Assembly (NCBI GenBank): GCA_021325335.1
Contig: JAJPHJ010000067.1
Span: 1-64,000, forward strand
DNA from: Pseudomonadota bacterium
GTDB taxonomy: Bacteria; Vulcanimicrobiota; Vulcanimicrobiia; Eremiobacterales; Eremiobacteraceae
Reading direction: 5' to 3'
Length of the DNA: 64,000 nt
Made by a program: the position numbers and the translations under genes. Below are positions 1-7,627 of the stretch, piece by piece (the stretch's first letter is position 1; each line of letters begins with the position of its first letter). The notes below the pieces were generated by a model. It saw only the letters and a program-made list of their open reading frames with translations. It did no database searches and was not told where the DNA came from.

Positions 1-103
1 GGATCGCTGTCGCGCAGCGACCGGGTGGAAAAATACAATCGGCTCATGGCAATCGAAGAAATGCTCGGCACGGCGGCGAAGTATCCAGGGGCAGCTGTGT
101 TTC

Positions 104-176
104 GGGCCTGTAGCTCAGTGGTTAGAGCGGCCGGCTCATAACCGGTTGGTCGCAGGTTCAAGTCCTGCCGGGCCCA
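104..176 (+). tRNA. tRNA-Met (anticodon CAT)
   Basis: Cloverleaf read by eye: 7-bp acceptor stem GGGCCTG paired with CGGGCCC including one G-U pair, anticodon stem GCCGG/CCGGT, loop CTCATAA with anticodon CAT, T arm GCAGGTTCAAGTCCTGC, discriminator A176. The 3' CCA is not encoded. CAT could also be elongator Met or the lysidine-modified tRNA-Ile2; the sequence alone does not settle it. It lies 16 bp before tRNA-Glu, so the two are probably co-transcribed. Confidence 0.93.
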
Positions 177-192
177 CGCGTACACGCATCGC

Positions 193-265
193 GCCCCCAT
201 CGTCTAGAGGCCTAGGATACCGCCCTTTCAAGGCGGGGACAGGGATTCGAATTCCCTTGGGGGTA
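193..265 (+). tRNA. tRNA-Glu (anticodon TTC)
   Basis: Begins with the typical GCCCCCATCGTCTAG of tRNA-Glu, has anticodon loop CTTTCAA (TTC), T loop GGATTCGAATTCC and acceptor 3' strand TGGGGGT with discriminator A265. The 3' end (241-265) is repeated imperfectly at 5983-6007, which suggests this tRNA once served as an integration site. Confidence 0.95.
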
Positions 266-288
266 GGATTTAATCCGCCGGCCTGCAG

Positions 289-450
289 CTACTCCTGGCT
301 GTATGGCTGTTCGGACTGAATCGGGCGCTCTTGCCCGCTCTCGTTTTTCACAGCGTCAACGCAGTCGTTACACAATACCATTGTTGGACGGTCGTCCCAC
401 GATAGCAAGATCAATCCGCTTTTGTTTTTCTTGCATCGATCGCACATCAT
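289..450 (-). CDS. small CxxC/CxxC zinc-ribbon-like protein (53 aa)
   Basis: This frame is too short for the ORF track. It reads MMCDRCKKNKSGLILLSW..., with CDRC at residues 3-6 and CNDC at 27-30, the four-cysteine layout of a minimal zinc ribbon, followed by a polar tail ending SQE. A strong ribosome binding site (AGAAGGGGG) sits just upstream of the tandem ATG codons. The gene runs head-on towards tRNA-Glu. No function can be named; such mini zinc ribbons may bind nucleic acid or protein, but that is inference. The paired cysteines and the good RBS are the reasons for calling it. Confidence 0.65.
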   Translation of the reverse strand: MMCDRCKKNKSGLILLSWDDRPTMVLCNDCVDAVKNESGQERPIQSEQPYSQE

Positions 451-707
451 AACCCCCTTCTTTTACCCGAACGGCCGAAGCGTATGATACCGGACCGTAC
501 CGGTAAAAGAAATCTGCCAGTTTGCATCGTTGTAGTTTGGGCAAAAGTCCAACCTTTGGTATTCAAGATGGACAGCGTTTCCAACGGTGATCTCGAAAGT
601 CGATCCCGTTTTTGGACCATTACGCAAGGGTAAGAATCAAATGGTCAGTGTGGGCTCCAACATCCATGCTGGCCCGAATCCTTGGGACCGGCGGACGAGC
701 GGTTCAT

Positions 708-1238
708 TCAATGAACCGCCCTGGCGCACGTCGTGGGAAGGCCCGTTGGTGAACAGTAGTACCATTCCCAGCCGTGCGTAACGACGGTCAGATATGAGGA
801 TAGACTGGGTTCGTAAATGACGTTCGAGTGAGGCTGTAATGCACCATCAAAGTACAGAACGTATTGGCTCCCCAACGTGACGACCAGGCCGTGATTAGGC
901 AACCGACTATATCCTGGTTTCAGAGGTTGATGAACGTGAACCCACTGGACCTGCGAGTGCAACCTCGTTGGAAGCATCGCCATCACCTGATTGATGATCA
1001 CTTGGTCGGCGTGGTCTGGTGGAATTGGACTAGTGCTTGGTTGAGGCGGTCTTGGAGACACAGCAACCGACGAAGATGCGAAAGTCTCATGGAGTGAAAC
1101 GGTCGGAAGTGGTGCTGGACTGCCGACGGCCGACACGTTCGGCTCGCGTTGACTTATGTGTTGACAGGCTGACAAACAACACATGAGAACACAAACATGC
1201 AGCTGTTTGAAAGTGCGAGATCGTGGACGCACGGGCAC
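708..1238 (-). CDS. putative lipoprotein (176 aa)
   Basis: The GTG start gives a basic N-terminus (RPRSR), a hydrophobic stretch and lipobox LSAC with Cys25, so the product should be lipidated and membrane-anchored. A Pro/Ser-rich linker of about residues 35-75 leads into a C-terminal part with alternating hydrophobic residues (LVVTLGSQYVLYFDG, YLTVVTHGWEWYY). No family is recognised. Its GTG overlaps the TAG of the upstream small ORF by one base (TAGTG), which suggests translational coupling. Confidence 0.6.
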   Translation of the reverse strand: MPVRPRSRTFKQLHVCVLMCCLSACQHISQREPNVSAVGSPAPLPTVSLHETFASSSVAVSPRPPQPSTSPIPPDHADQVIINQVMAMLPTRLHSQVQWVHVHQPLKPGYSRLPNHGLVVTLGSQYVLYFDGALQPHSNVIYEPSLSSYLTVVTHGWEWYYCSPTGLPTTCARAVH

Positions 1239-1453
1239 TATGGCTGCAACCGAGCCTTCTCGAGGATTTCAGCGAAATAGGAATCGGAAACCGTATGTAG
1301 CGGCCCTGGACCGATATCATGTCGAAAAAACAGTTCTTCCGCCATCGACAGCCAGGCAGCCTCAGCCTGTTCAGGTACGCATCCTTTATGCGCGTTAACG
1401 TATTCCGCGATGAAAGCGGCGTAAATTTCGGTCATATACAGCGTTCTGCTCAC
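1238..1453 (-). CDS. small hypothetical protein (71 aa)
   Basis: Reads MSRTLYMTEIYAAFIAEYVNAHKG..., a soluble mostly helical sequence without a recognised domain. The GTG start at 1453 is only one option: the frame stays open upstream to about 1573 with no ATG/GTG/TTG and still reads protein-like (GTGEVKLDGVRL), so this may be the surviving 3' part of a longer gene, or the start may be ATG 1435. Its stop overlaps the start of the lipoprotein gene, which supports it being translated. Confidence 0.4.
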   Translation of the reverse strand: MSRTLYMTEIYAAFIAEYVNAHKGCVPEQAEAAWLSMAEELFFRHDIGPGPLHTVSDSYFAEILEKARLQP

Positions 1454-1587
1454 CAGCCGTACCCCATCCAGCTTGACTTCGCCGGTTCCGTATAAGTGGA
1501 GGTTGTCTCCTTCGCCCGGACCTGCAACGGTTGCGCAAAGAAGGACCGCGGAGGACCGATCGCAGGGAGTTACCTAAGTACTATTGA

Positions 1588-1794
1588 GTGTCTGACCACC
1601 TCGTTTTCTTACTTGTTGCAGTTGCTCAAGCCGCTGTTGGAACCATGTGGCTTCTAATGCCGGAGCGGGTGCTGGCAAATAGGCCTCCTTCGCCAGTCTT
1701 TAGCCCGCGTGGACGGTTGTTATTTTATCGATGTGCGGGAGCTTTTTTTCTTATTCTTGCAGTGATGAATGCTTACATAAGTACACGCCCCTGA
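1588..1794 (+). CDS. small two-helix membrane protein (68 aa)
   Basis: GTG start. Two hydrophobic segments (about residues 5-24, LVFLLVAVAQAAVGTMWLLM, and 45-62, FYRCAGAFFLILAVMNAY) joined by a polar loop predict a small integral membrane protein. The RBS is weak (GGGAG about 20 bases upstream), so the start is uncertain. The 3' end overlaps the convergent lipoprotein gene by 22 bp. No family is recognised. Confidence 0.4.
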   Translation: MSDHLVFLLVAVAQAAVGTMWLLMPERVLANRPPSPVFSPRGRLLFYRCAGAFFLILAVMNAYISTRP

Positions 1795-2486
1795 GCGATG
1801 GGCGCGGGCGTTGCCGTCACGATGCAATCGATCCTTGTCGCGGCATTGTTGAAGTTATGATCCTCCTCCATCACTCCGAGACCCCGGGCATATCCGTAAC
1901 CGTCCGTGGCTGACGAAACTACGTGTGATCCGTCAAAAAATTCATTGACCTGGAACACGCCAAATTTGGTCGGATTCGTGACGCCCCTGCAGCAAAAAAC
2001 ACGGCTGATCAGGCCGCCTTGCTCGGAAGGATAGTCATACGGTTTGTTGCTGGGACCTGGGCTCGCCGGAACGATGAGCGTCGGCGCCACCGCTTGTGGC
2101 GTTGCCGTAGGGTTCGCCATATATCCGTAAATGAGCGTGTTCTGGTTGGCATCGTTGGCCAACAGCTGGATTTGGGTCGCGCTCTTCGTAGGAGAGCTTG
2201 GGATTTGCTCCGCGTACTCGTAGACCAGCGTGCCGCCAACAGTAGTCGTGCCGAGGACGCTATTGGTCTTGGGGAAAGTCGAAGCACCAGGCGCCGGCGT
2301 GCCTAAGTAGCAGGCATAAGTCCACGTCTCGCCGACCGCGAGCGGTAAGTACGGTTGCGGACTCGGCGAGCCGCCGGGCGGAGGGGTTGGCCCCGGTCCG
2401 GGTCCTGCAGCTCCGCCGCCGCATGCAGCGAGCACGAGAACGTACACCGTCAGCACCAAGGTTGTCCGCCACGTCCAGATCGACAT
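1773..2486 (-). CDS. putative lipoprotein (237 aa)
   Basis: Signal peptide MSIWTWRTTLVLTVYVLVLAAC with lipobox LAAC (Cys22), then a Gly/Pro-rich linker (GPGPGPTPPPGGSPSPQP) and a globular part starting PYLPLAVGETWTYAC, a pattern seen in secreted proteins with a lipocalin-like beta fold. Predicted envelope lipoprotein; ligand unknown. It is divergent from the CadC-like regulator with only about 50 bp between the likely starts, so the regulator may control it. Confidence 0.72.
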   Translation of the reverse strand: MSIWTWRTTLVLTVYVLVLAACGGGAAGPGPGPTPPPGGSPSPQPYLPLAVGETWTYACYLGTPAPGASTFPKTNSVLGTTTVGGTLVYEYAEQIPSSPTKSATQIQLLANDANQNTLIYGYMANPTATPQAVAPTLIVPASPGPSNKPYDYPSEQGGLISRVFCCRGVTNPTKFGVFQVNEFFDGSHVVSSATDGYGYARGLGVMEEDHNFNNAATRIDCIVTATPAPIAQGRVLM

Positions 2487-2538
2487 GCGGCGAGCTTACC
2501 AAGGTGGCCGCTTCGAAATCTTAAAAATCTCCTCAAGT

Positions 2539-3969
2539 ATGCCTCAAGAGCCAATCAACGGCAGTCGGTCGCCCTCGAGCTTGCCTGTCATCGAATACCG
2601 GTTTGGCCGGTACAGCGTCCGAAGCGACGACATGGTCCTCCGATTTGGAACAACGGCACTCCCGCTGGCTCCGAAAGTCGTCAAAACGCTCCTCTTTCTA
2701 CTAGAGAACGCCGGACGGTTCGTCTCCAAGGAGCAGCTGTTGCAAGCCGTTTGGAACAGCGAGCCGGTCGAAGAGAGCAATCTATCGCAAAATATCTACA
2801 TGCTGAGGCGTCAGTTCGAAACCACTTCAGGACAGACGTTTATCGAGACTCTGCCAAAGCGAGGCTACAAGTTCTCGCACCGTGCGACCAGACATGTCCT
2901 CGGTCCCGAAAAGGCGCACGCCAGTCGAAGGCCATTGGGTGCGGCTGTCGGCCTCATAGCGCTCCTTCTGATCGGCGCCTGGCTGTTCGCCGCTCGAAAC
3001 GAAAAAGCAAAATCTCCCCTTGGCGATGCCTTGACCGGACCCGCCGAACAAGCGGATGCGTTGGGTTGGTATTACTGGCGCGGCACTAGCGAATCAGACC
3101 TGCGCGAAAGCATCCGGGAGTTCCGGCTCGTGGTGACAGACGACCCGCGCAACCCGGCCGGCTACGCTGGCGAGGCGATCGCGAGCGCCAAGCTCGCGGA
3201 TGTTTGGGAAGGTAGCCCCTCTGCCCAGGTGGAGTCGGTGGATGCCGAACGGCTGAGCCGGCAAGCCGTCGCTCTCAACGACGCTTCAGGCGTAGCTCAC
3301 GCGGCTCGCGGCTTCGTGGAATATGACACCGACGGCGATTTCGCCGCCGCCGCTGCAGATCTGCGCAAAGCGATTACTCTCGACCCGGATCTCGCGGTCG
3401 CTCACTCCTGGTACGGCGCGGTGTTGCTTTGGCAAGGGGATCTCGTTAACGCGCGACACGAACTCGAGCGTGCATCGACCTTGGACGCTAGCTTGCCGAA
3501 TCTCGCGTATCTTCTGGCCCTCGACCACTACATGAGCCGGGACTACAGCGCTGCCATCGCCTATGCGAAAGTCGTGCAAGCCGATAGTTTGTTCGTCGAA
3601 CCGGCTGAACTGCTGCTCGCCGCCGCTCACGAGCAAACCCACCAATACGCAGCTGCCATACACGACATCGAACGCATGCAGTCAGCTGCGTCGGATCTTG
3701 GTGCCCGGGGCGAGCTCGCACACATCTATGCGTCCATGGGCGACACAGCGAAGGCGCGTTCAGAGCTCAAAGTCGTCGAAAGACTAGCCCACGCGGGGCA
3801 AAGCTGTCCGCTGATAACCGCATTGGCGTATAGCGCCAACGACCGGATTGATGAAGCTTTCGCCTGGCTCTCCCAGATGCCGATGGTGGACCGCACCTTG
3901 TTTTCACATGATCCGCGGCTTGACGTCCTTCGCGGGGATCATCGCTTCGCCCGATGGATGCACGGCTAG
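2539..3969 (+). CDS. CadC/ToxR-type winged-helix regulator with TPR sensor domain
   Basis: About 476 aa. Residues 19-112 form an OmpR/CadC-type winged helix (LAPKVVKTLLFLLENAGRFVSKEQLL, then YMLRRQF and the wing KRGYKF). A single TM segment lies at about 133-151 (GAAVGLIALLLIGAWLF), followed by an extracytoplasmic part of helical repeats that look like TPRs (AHSWYGAVLLWQGDLVNARHE). The architecture is a membrane-bound one-component regulator that senses outside and binds DNA inside. The longer frame begins at 2485, but that ATG overlaps the divergent lipoprotein start; ATG 2539 leaves room for promoters. Confidence 0.85.
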   Translation: MPQEPINGSRSPSSLPVIEYRFGRYSVRSDDMVLRFGTTALPLAPKVVKTLLFLLENAGRFVSKEQLLQAVWNSEPVEESNLSQNIYMLRRQFETTSGQTFIETLPKRGYKFSHRATRHVLGPEKAHASRRPLGAAVGLIALLLIGAWLFAARNEKAKSPLGDALTGPAEQADALGWYYWRGTSESDLRESIREFRLVVTDDPRNPAGYAGEAIASAKLADVWEGSPSAQVESVDAERLSRQAVALNDASGVAHAARGFVEYDTDGDFAAAAADLRKAITLDPDLAVAHSWYGAVLLWQGDLVNARHELERASTLDASLPNLAYLLALDHYMSRDYSAAIAYAKVVQADSLFVEPAELLLAAAHEQTHQYAAAIHDIERMQSAASDLGARGELAHIYASMGDTAKARSELKVVERLAHAGQSCPLITALAYSANDRIDEAFAWLSQMPMVDRTLFSHDPRLDVLRGDHRFARWMHG

Positions 3970-3970
3970 T

Positions 3971-4396
3971 CTACTCAGTTGCGAAAGACTTCATAGGCGA
4001 AGGTTCTCGCACCTTACGTTTCTCCAGCCGCACGATCGTGCCATTGCCGGGCTTGTGTACGTATTCGACCTTATCCATCAGCTTGCGCATCATGTGGATC
4101 CCATATCCTCGGGGTTGGGGTACGTAGTCTTCGACGGGCGACTGCTGTTCAAACCCAATGCCATAGTCTTCGAGTGAGACGGTCAAGCAATCACCTTGGC
4201 ATTCGCAATCCAAGAGGAAGAGCTCTTGGGTTTTGCTATGCTCGATGATATTGCTGCACGCCTCACCGACGGCGACGATGATATCATCGACGACATAGGG
4301 ATAGTAGCCGCACCCAAGGGCGAACTGCCTCAGATCGCGTCTCACGATGGCAGCGGATTCAGGTCGACTAGGATACTTTCTTTGCAATGCCGTCAC
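3971..4396 (-). CDS. RsbW/SpoIIAB-like anti-sigma factor serine kinase
   Basis: 141 aa, the normal length for the family. It has the GHKL ATPase signature: N-box EACSNIIEHS (about 46-55), G1 DYGIGF and G2 GYGIHMM. In this family the kinase binds a sigma factor and phosphorylates an anti-anti-sigma partner. No sigma or STAS partner lies next to it, so its target is unknown. It converges with the CadC-like gene, two bases separating the ends. Confidence 0.85.
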   Translation of the reverse strand: MTALQRKYPSRPESAAIVRRDLRQFALGCGYYPYVVDDIIVAVGEACSNIIEHSKTQELFLLDCECQGDCLTVSLEDYGIGFEQQSPVEDYVPQPRGYGIHMMRKLMDKVEYVHKPGNGTIVRLEKRKVREPSPMKSFATE

Positions 4397-4503
4397 CGGT
4401 CACGCGTCCCCTAGAGCCCAGCACCTATCCATTCCCGCGCGGAGGGGGGTGTAAAACCGATCGACGGCCGGAGTTCATACGGTTTAATGAGAAATGCTCC
4501 CGC

Positions 4504-5973
4504 GTGCCTATACGCTCTCTCGCGATCGCATTGCTGTGCATGGTGACACCGCTTGCCGCCCGAGCGGACAACCCTTCGGATCCAGGCGTGAGACAACCAT
4601 CTGCAATAGACGCCAAGAGACCGCTCGCTCCCGAGCTGCAAATGAGCGTCCGCGACGGATTCACGCTGACGACGGTTGGCGACCTCATCATGTCTCGTCC
4701 GCTCTCGCAGTATGCCGCGCGCGAGCCGGCCTTCAAGTCGATCTTGGACATACTCCGTCAAGGAGATGCGCTCTACGGCAACATGGAGACGCCGATCCTC
4801 GACATCCGGTCTTTCAAAGGATACCCATATTCATATGCCGGCGATTGGACATTGAGCGCGTTGCCCTCCGTCGCCAAGGACCTGCGCGCGATGGGTTTCG
4901 ATCTCGTATCGCGCGCGAACAACCACGCCGAGGATTGGGGCATCGAGGGCATGCGAGAGACGAGCCACTGGCTTGACGACGCCGGCATCGTCTGGGCCGG
5001 CGTGGGTGAAGACCGGGGACGCGCGCGGGCGCCGGCCTTCTTCGAGAGCTCGAAGGGCCGGATCGGCATCGTTTCATTTGCATCGACGTTTCTGCCGACC
5101 GCCGCCGCCCTGCCGCCTGAAGATGGCGCGCCGGGCAGGCCCGGTCTGAGCGCGTTGGCGGTGACACAGTACGTCGACGTGCCAAGAGATCTGATGCAAT
5201 CGCTCGCTCGCGCATCGTGCCGGCTCCAACACCAACACTGTAGCGGCGTGCCCCAATCGTTGACGCTCTTCACGCAGAACTTCAAGCTTGCGTCCTCGTA
5301 CGGATACGAATATTCGATGGATCCCGAGGACCAAGCCGAGATCCTGCGCAGCATTAGAGAAGGCAAGCAATACTCCGATTTTCTCGTCGCCACGATCCAT
5401 TCGCACGAATGCTCGCAGGATTGCGACGACCTCGCAAAGCCTGGCCTGGCTGCGGGATTTCTCCGCACCCTCGCACACCAGGCGATCGACGCAGGCGCAG
5501 ACGAATTCGTGACGACGGGCATCCATAACTTAGGCCCGATCGAAATCTACAAGGGCCGCCCAATTTTCTACGGCCTGTCCAATTTTTTCTGGAGCGATAT
5601 CCAGCTGCCGCTCGCGCACGATCTGTACCAACAAAACCACGCGCTCATGCAACAGGTCTTCGCACACCCGGAGCGGATCACGTCGTGGGATCTTTCCTCC
5701 CCGCTCGACGTGACGGGCGGTTTTGCCGAACCGTTCATCTTTCAGACCGTCATCGCACAATCGACGTTTTCCGGTGGAACGCTCAAGCAGATCAAGCTGA
5801 CGGCCGTCGATCTCGGATACGGCAAACGCCTGACAGAAAGCGGCATCCCACAGCTTGCAGGTCCCGCGGAGGCGACCGTTATCTTCAAGCGAATCGCCGA
5901 TGCCACGGCGCAATTCGGCTTACCGCCGTTGAAGATGACGGTTGACGGCAGCGTCGCAATTGTAAGCCCCTAG
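4504..5973 (+). CDS. CapA family protein (metallophosphatase-like)
   Basis: Matches the PGA_cap/CapA fold: TTVGDLIMSRPL near the N-terminus, GDALYGNMETPI, RANNHAEDWGIEGM (the Asn-His metal ligand region), then SFASTFLP and VTTGIHNLGPIEIYKGRPIFYGLSNFFW. A signal peptide (IRSLAIALLCMVTPLAARA) follows GTG 4504, so it is likely exported. CapA proteins take part in poly-gamma-glutamate capsule assembly, but many paralogues stand alone, as here, with no capB/capC nearby. The track start at 4387 overlaps the divergent kinase gene and lacks an RBS; GTG 4504 also has only a weak one. Confidence 0.85.
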   Translation: MPIRSLAIALLCMVTPLAARADNPSDPGVRQPSAIDAKRPLAPELQMSVRDGFTLTTVGDLIMSRPLSQYAAREPAFKSILDILRQGDALYGNMETPILDIRSFKGYPYSYAGDWTLSALPSVAKDLRAMGFDLVSRANNHAEDWGIEGMRETSHWLDDAGIVWAGVGEDRGRARAPAFFESSKGRIGIVSFASTFLPTAAALPPEDGAPGRPGLSALAVTQYVDVPRDLMQSLARASCRLQHQHCSGVPQSLTLFTQNFKLASSYGYEYSMDPEDQAEILRSIREGKQYSDFLVATIHSHECSQDCDDLAKPGLAAGFLRTLAHQAIDAGADEFVTTGIHNLGPIEIYKGRPIFYGLSNFFWSDIQLPLAHDLYQQNHALMQQVFAHPERITSWDLSSPLDVTGGFAEPFIFQTVIAQSTFSGGTLKQIKLTAVDLGYGKRLTESGIPQLAGPAEATVIFKRIADATAQFGLPPLKMTVDGSVAIVSP

Positions 5974-5982
5974 AGCCGGACC

Positions 5983-6007
5983 AGGGATTCGAATTCCTTG
6001 CGGGGTA
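5983..6007 (+). repeat. degenerate copy of the tRNA-Glu 3' end (possible att remnant)
   Basis: AGGGATTCGAATTCC here is identical to 241-255 in tRNA-Glu, and the next ten bases match in eight positions (TTGCGGGGTA against CTTGGGGGTA). The direct orientation and the location at the 3' end of a tRNA are typical of an integration footprint. No integrase lies between the two copies. Confidence 0.55.
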
Positions 6008-6039
6008 TGGCTTTGCTGGCCTTGAGCGAGGTACATGTC

Positions 6040-6480
6040 ATGGCTTTTAAGCTTGTCATCGCCGCAGCGTTTTTGACCGTTGCGATGCTCTGCTATGCGG
6101 CGCCGGCAGCCGCCGAGTTCACCGTCTGTAATAGCTCCACGTATGGCAAGGCCAACGTCGCGTACGCCATTACTTGGCAAGACAGCCAAGGGAAGGCATA
6201 CGGTGAGAGTCAGGGCTGGTGGATCGTCGCGCAGGACGCCTGCCAAATCATCGTCACCAACGACATCAGCGCCTACACGGTCTACATCTACGCCTTTGCG
6301 GATTCCGACCCGGTACACGATTGGTGGGGCGGCAGCAATAACTTTTGCCTAAACCCGTCCGATAAGTTCCTCTATCACGGTGATGATATGGACACGCCGT
6401 GTTCAACGGGCCAAGCATACGGCATGCGTTTTATCGACACCGGGGGCAACAGCACCTACACGTACTACTTGCGCGACTAA
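6040..6480 (+). CDS. DUF1036 family secreted protein
   Basis: 146 aa from ATG 6040, which has a purine-rich GAGCGAGG upstream; the track start at 5998 lies in the tRNA-like repeat. Signal peptide MAFKLVIAAAFLTVAMLCYAAPAAA, then FTVCNSSTYGKANVAYA and GWWIVAQDACQIIV, the hallmark of DUF1036 (conserved Cys and aromatic residues, small beta domain). Predicted periplasmic or secreted; the biochemical role of DUF1036 is not established. Three further cysteines near the C-terminal half could form disulfides. Confidence 0.8.
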   Translation: MAFKLVIAAAFLTVAMLCYAAPAAAEFTVCNSSTYGKANVAYAITWQDSQGKAYGESQGWWIVAQDACQIIVTNDISAYTVYIYAFADSDPVHDWWGGSNNFCLNPSDKFLYHGDDMDTPCSTGQAYGMRFIDTGGNSTYTYYLRD

Positions 6481-6618
6481 GCGCGGCCTCGCGTACCTGA
6501 CTCGGTCGCGCCAATAGAGTGGTCGCCCGCGACTTACATTTTACTGGCTTCACCACCCTCGTGCCGCGAGGGTGAGCCGACAACAACGTTTGTCGAAGGA
6601 TGCCGGAGGGTCACACGC

Positions 6619-7134
6619 ATGAGTTGGGAAGCCATCAGTGCCGGAGCCGCGGTCGTCACGACGGTCGTCATAACCGCGACGGCGATCGCCGCACTCATCC
6701 AAATCCGTCAGCTCAAACTAGCCACGCAACTCGAAGGCTTTCTGGCGCTGCATCGCGAGTATGCATCGCCAGAGATGTATGCCGCGCGCGAGTATGTCGC
6801 GAACGAGTTACCCGAAAGACTGCGTGATGCGAAATACCGCGATGAGCTGGAAAAAGGTGCAGCATTCATCGCGACGCATCCTGAGCTGGTGCTTGGGAAC
6901 TTCTGGGAGAAGGTCGGCGGCCTAGTAAGCTCAGGTCTGTTGGAACCAAACCTATATCTCGAGATGGGCGCGTATCGCGCCATTGAAGCATGGGACCAAT
7001 TAACTCATGTGGTCGAACTGCGCAGAAGAAAGGAGCCGCTGCAATGGGCTGCCTTCGACCACATCGTCAAGCTCAGCCATGAGTACCTGGAGCGCCGCGG
7101 CGGCCTCCCACAAGTTGCTATTCAAGACCAATAG
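6619..7134 (+). CDS. DUF4760-like membrane-anchored protein (paralogue 1)
   Basis: 171 aa. One N-terminal TM helix (AISAGAAVVTTVVITATAIAALI), then a cytoplasmic helical domain starting IRQLKLATQLEGFLALH. The layout and conserved positions match the gene at 25025-25588, so the two are paralogues. This architecture is common in bacterial proteins of unknown function of the DUF4760 type. GGAGGG eight bases before the ATG supports the start. It lies just upstream of tRNA-Val and so outside the integrated element. Confidence 0.75.
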   Translation: MSWEAISAGAAVVTTVVITATAIAALIQIRQLKLATQLEGFLALHREYASPEMYAAREYVANELPERLRDAKYRDELEKGAAFIATHPELVLGNFWEKVGGLVSSGLLEPNLYLEMGAYRAIEAWDQLTHVVELRRRKEPLQWAAFDHIVKLSHEYLERRGGLPQVAIQDQ

Positions 7135-7188
7135 GAGGACGTAAGCGCAAGCCGCAAGACCCTCTGTGAAGTGGCTTAGCCAAATCGA

Positions 7189-7261
7189 GGGCGAATAGCT
7201 CAGCTGGTAGAGCACCTCCCTTACAAGGAGGGGGTCACAGGTTCGAGCCCTGTTTCGCCCA
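7189..7261 (+). tRNA. tRNA-Val (anticodon TAC), integration target
   Basis: Full cloverleaf: acceptor GGGCGAA/TTCGCCC, D arm GCTCAGCTGGTAGAGC, anticodon loop CTTACAA (TAC), T arm ACAGGTTCGAGCCCTGT, discriminator A7261. Bases 7218-7261 recur at 19201-19244 with three differences, so the left end of the element keeps an intact tRNA. Confidence 0.96.
7218..7261 (+). repeat. attL core (3' half of tRNA-Val)
   Basis: The 44-bp segment from the anticodon arm to the discriminator base is the direct repeat partner of 19201-19244. Differences at three positions, all transitions or one G/C change, show that incoming DNA restored the tRNA with a slightly different 3' half. Confidence 0.85.
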
Positions 7262-7330
7262 CACGTTCAAAGCCTTGCAGTATAAGGAGTTGTGAGCACA
7301 GAGCACCTCGACTTGACGCGCGCGAATTCA

Positions 7331-7356
7331 GATTGGTGACCGTTTTGGTGACCAAA
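7331..7356 (+). repeat. left paired GGTGACC repeat (putative integrase arm sites)
   Basis: GATTGGTGACCGTTTTGGTGACCAAA holds two direct copies of TTGGTGACC with a 12-bp period, 70 bp inside the left att core. The same pair with the same period and orientation sits at 19095-19120 by the right att core. Paired direct repeats flanking att cores are the usual form of arm-type integrase sites; binding itself is inference. Confidence 0.65.
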
Positions 7357-7387
7357 TCTTCGGAAAGCTGCAAATTGGGAGTCAAAA

Positions 7388-7627
7388 ATGATCGAGAAAC
7401 ATCGCCCTCGACGTGAAGAGGCACTTGCCGACAGGGCCGGGGAGAAGATTGAGTGGGCGCTCGACGCCATCGCAAAGGCAGAACTCTTGCTCAACAATGG
7501 AGACTTTGCGGAATTCAATCGCAACCTAAACCACGCGAAGACACTGCTGCGGCAAGCGTTGGTCCTCGCCGAGGAAGCGTCAAGCAAGTACAGCGAGCCT
7601 CGCTTCGCCGAGCCCACGAGCCTCTAG
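7388..7627 (+). CDS. small helical hypothetical protein (79 aa)
   Basis: ATG with GGGAG six bases upstream. Highly charged helical sequence (AGEKIEWALDAIAKAELLLNNGDF, then FNRNLNHAKTLLRQALVLAEEASS), suggesting a short helical bundle or coiled coil. It is the first gene inside the element and converges with the integrase; the two stops overlap by four bases. No family is recognised. Confidence 0.6.
   Translation: MIEKHRPRREEALADRAGEKIEWALDAIAKAELLLNNGDFAEFNRNLNHAKTLLRQALVLAEEASSKYSEPRFAEPTSL

Noticed and set aside
1-142. Open frame entering the window ([21 protein letters not shown]) that could be the end of a gene
   Set aside because: It only stops inside tRNA-Met; a protein gene overlapping a tRNA on the same strand is unlikely, and the frame is too short to judge.
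587-781. 64-aa plus-strand ORF
   Set aside because: No RBS, no domain, and low-complexity composition; it partly overlaps the lipoprotein gene on the other strand.
6554-6574. Hairpin CACCCTCG/CGAGGGTG considered as terminator of the DUF1036 gene
   Set aside because: It has an 8-bp stem but no T-tract and lies more than 70 bp after the stop; kept out for weak support.
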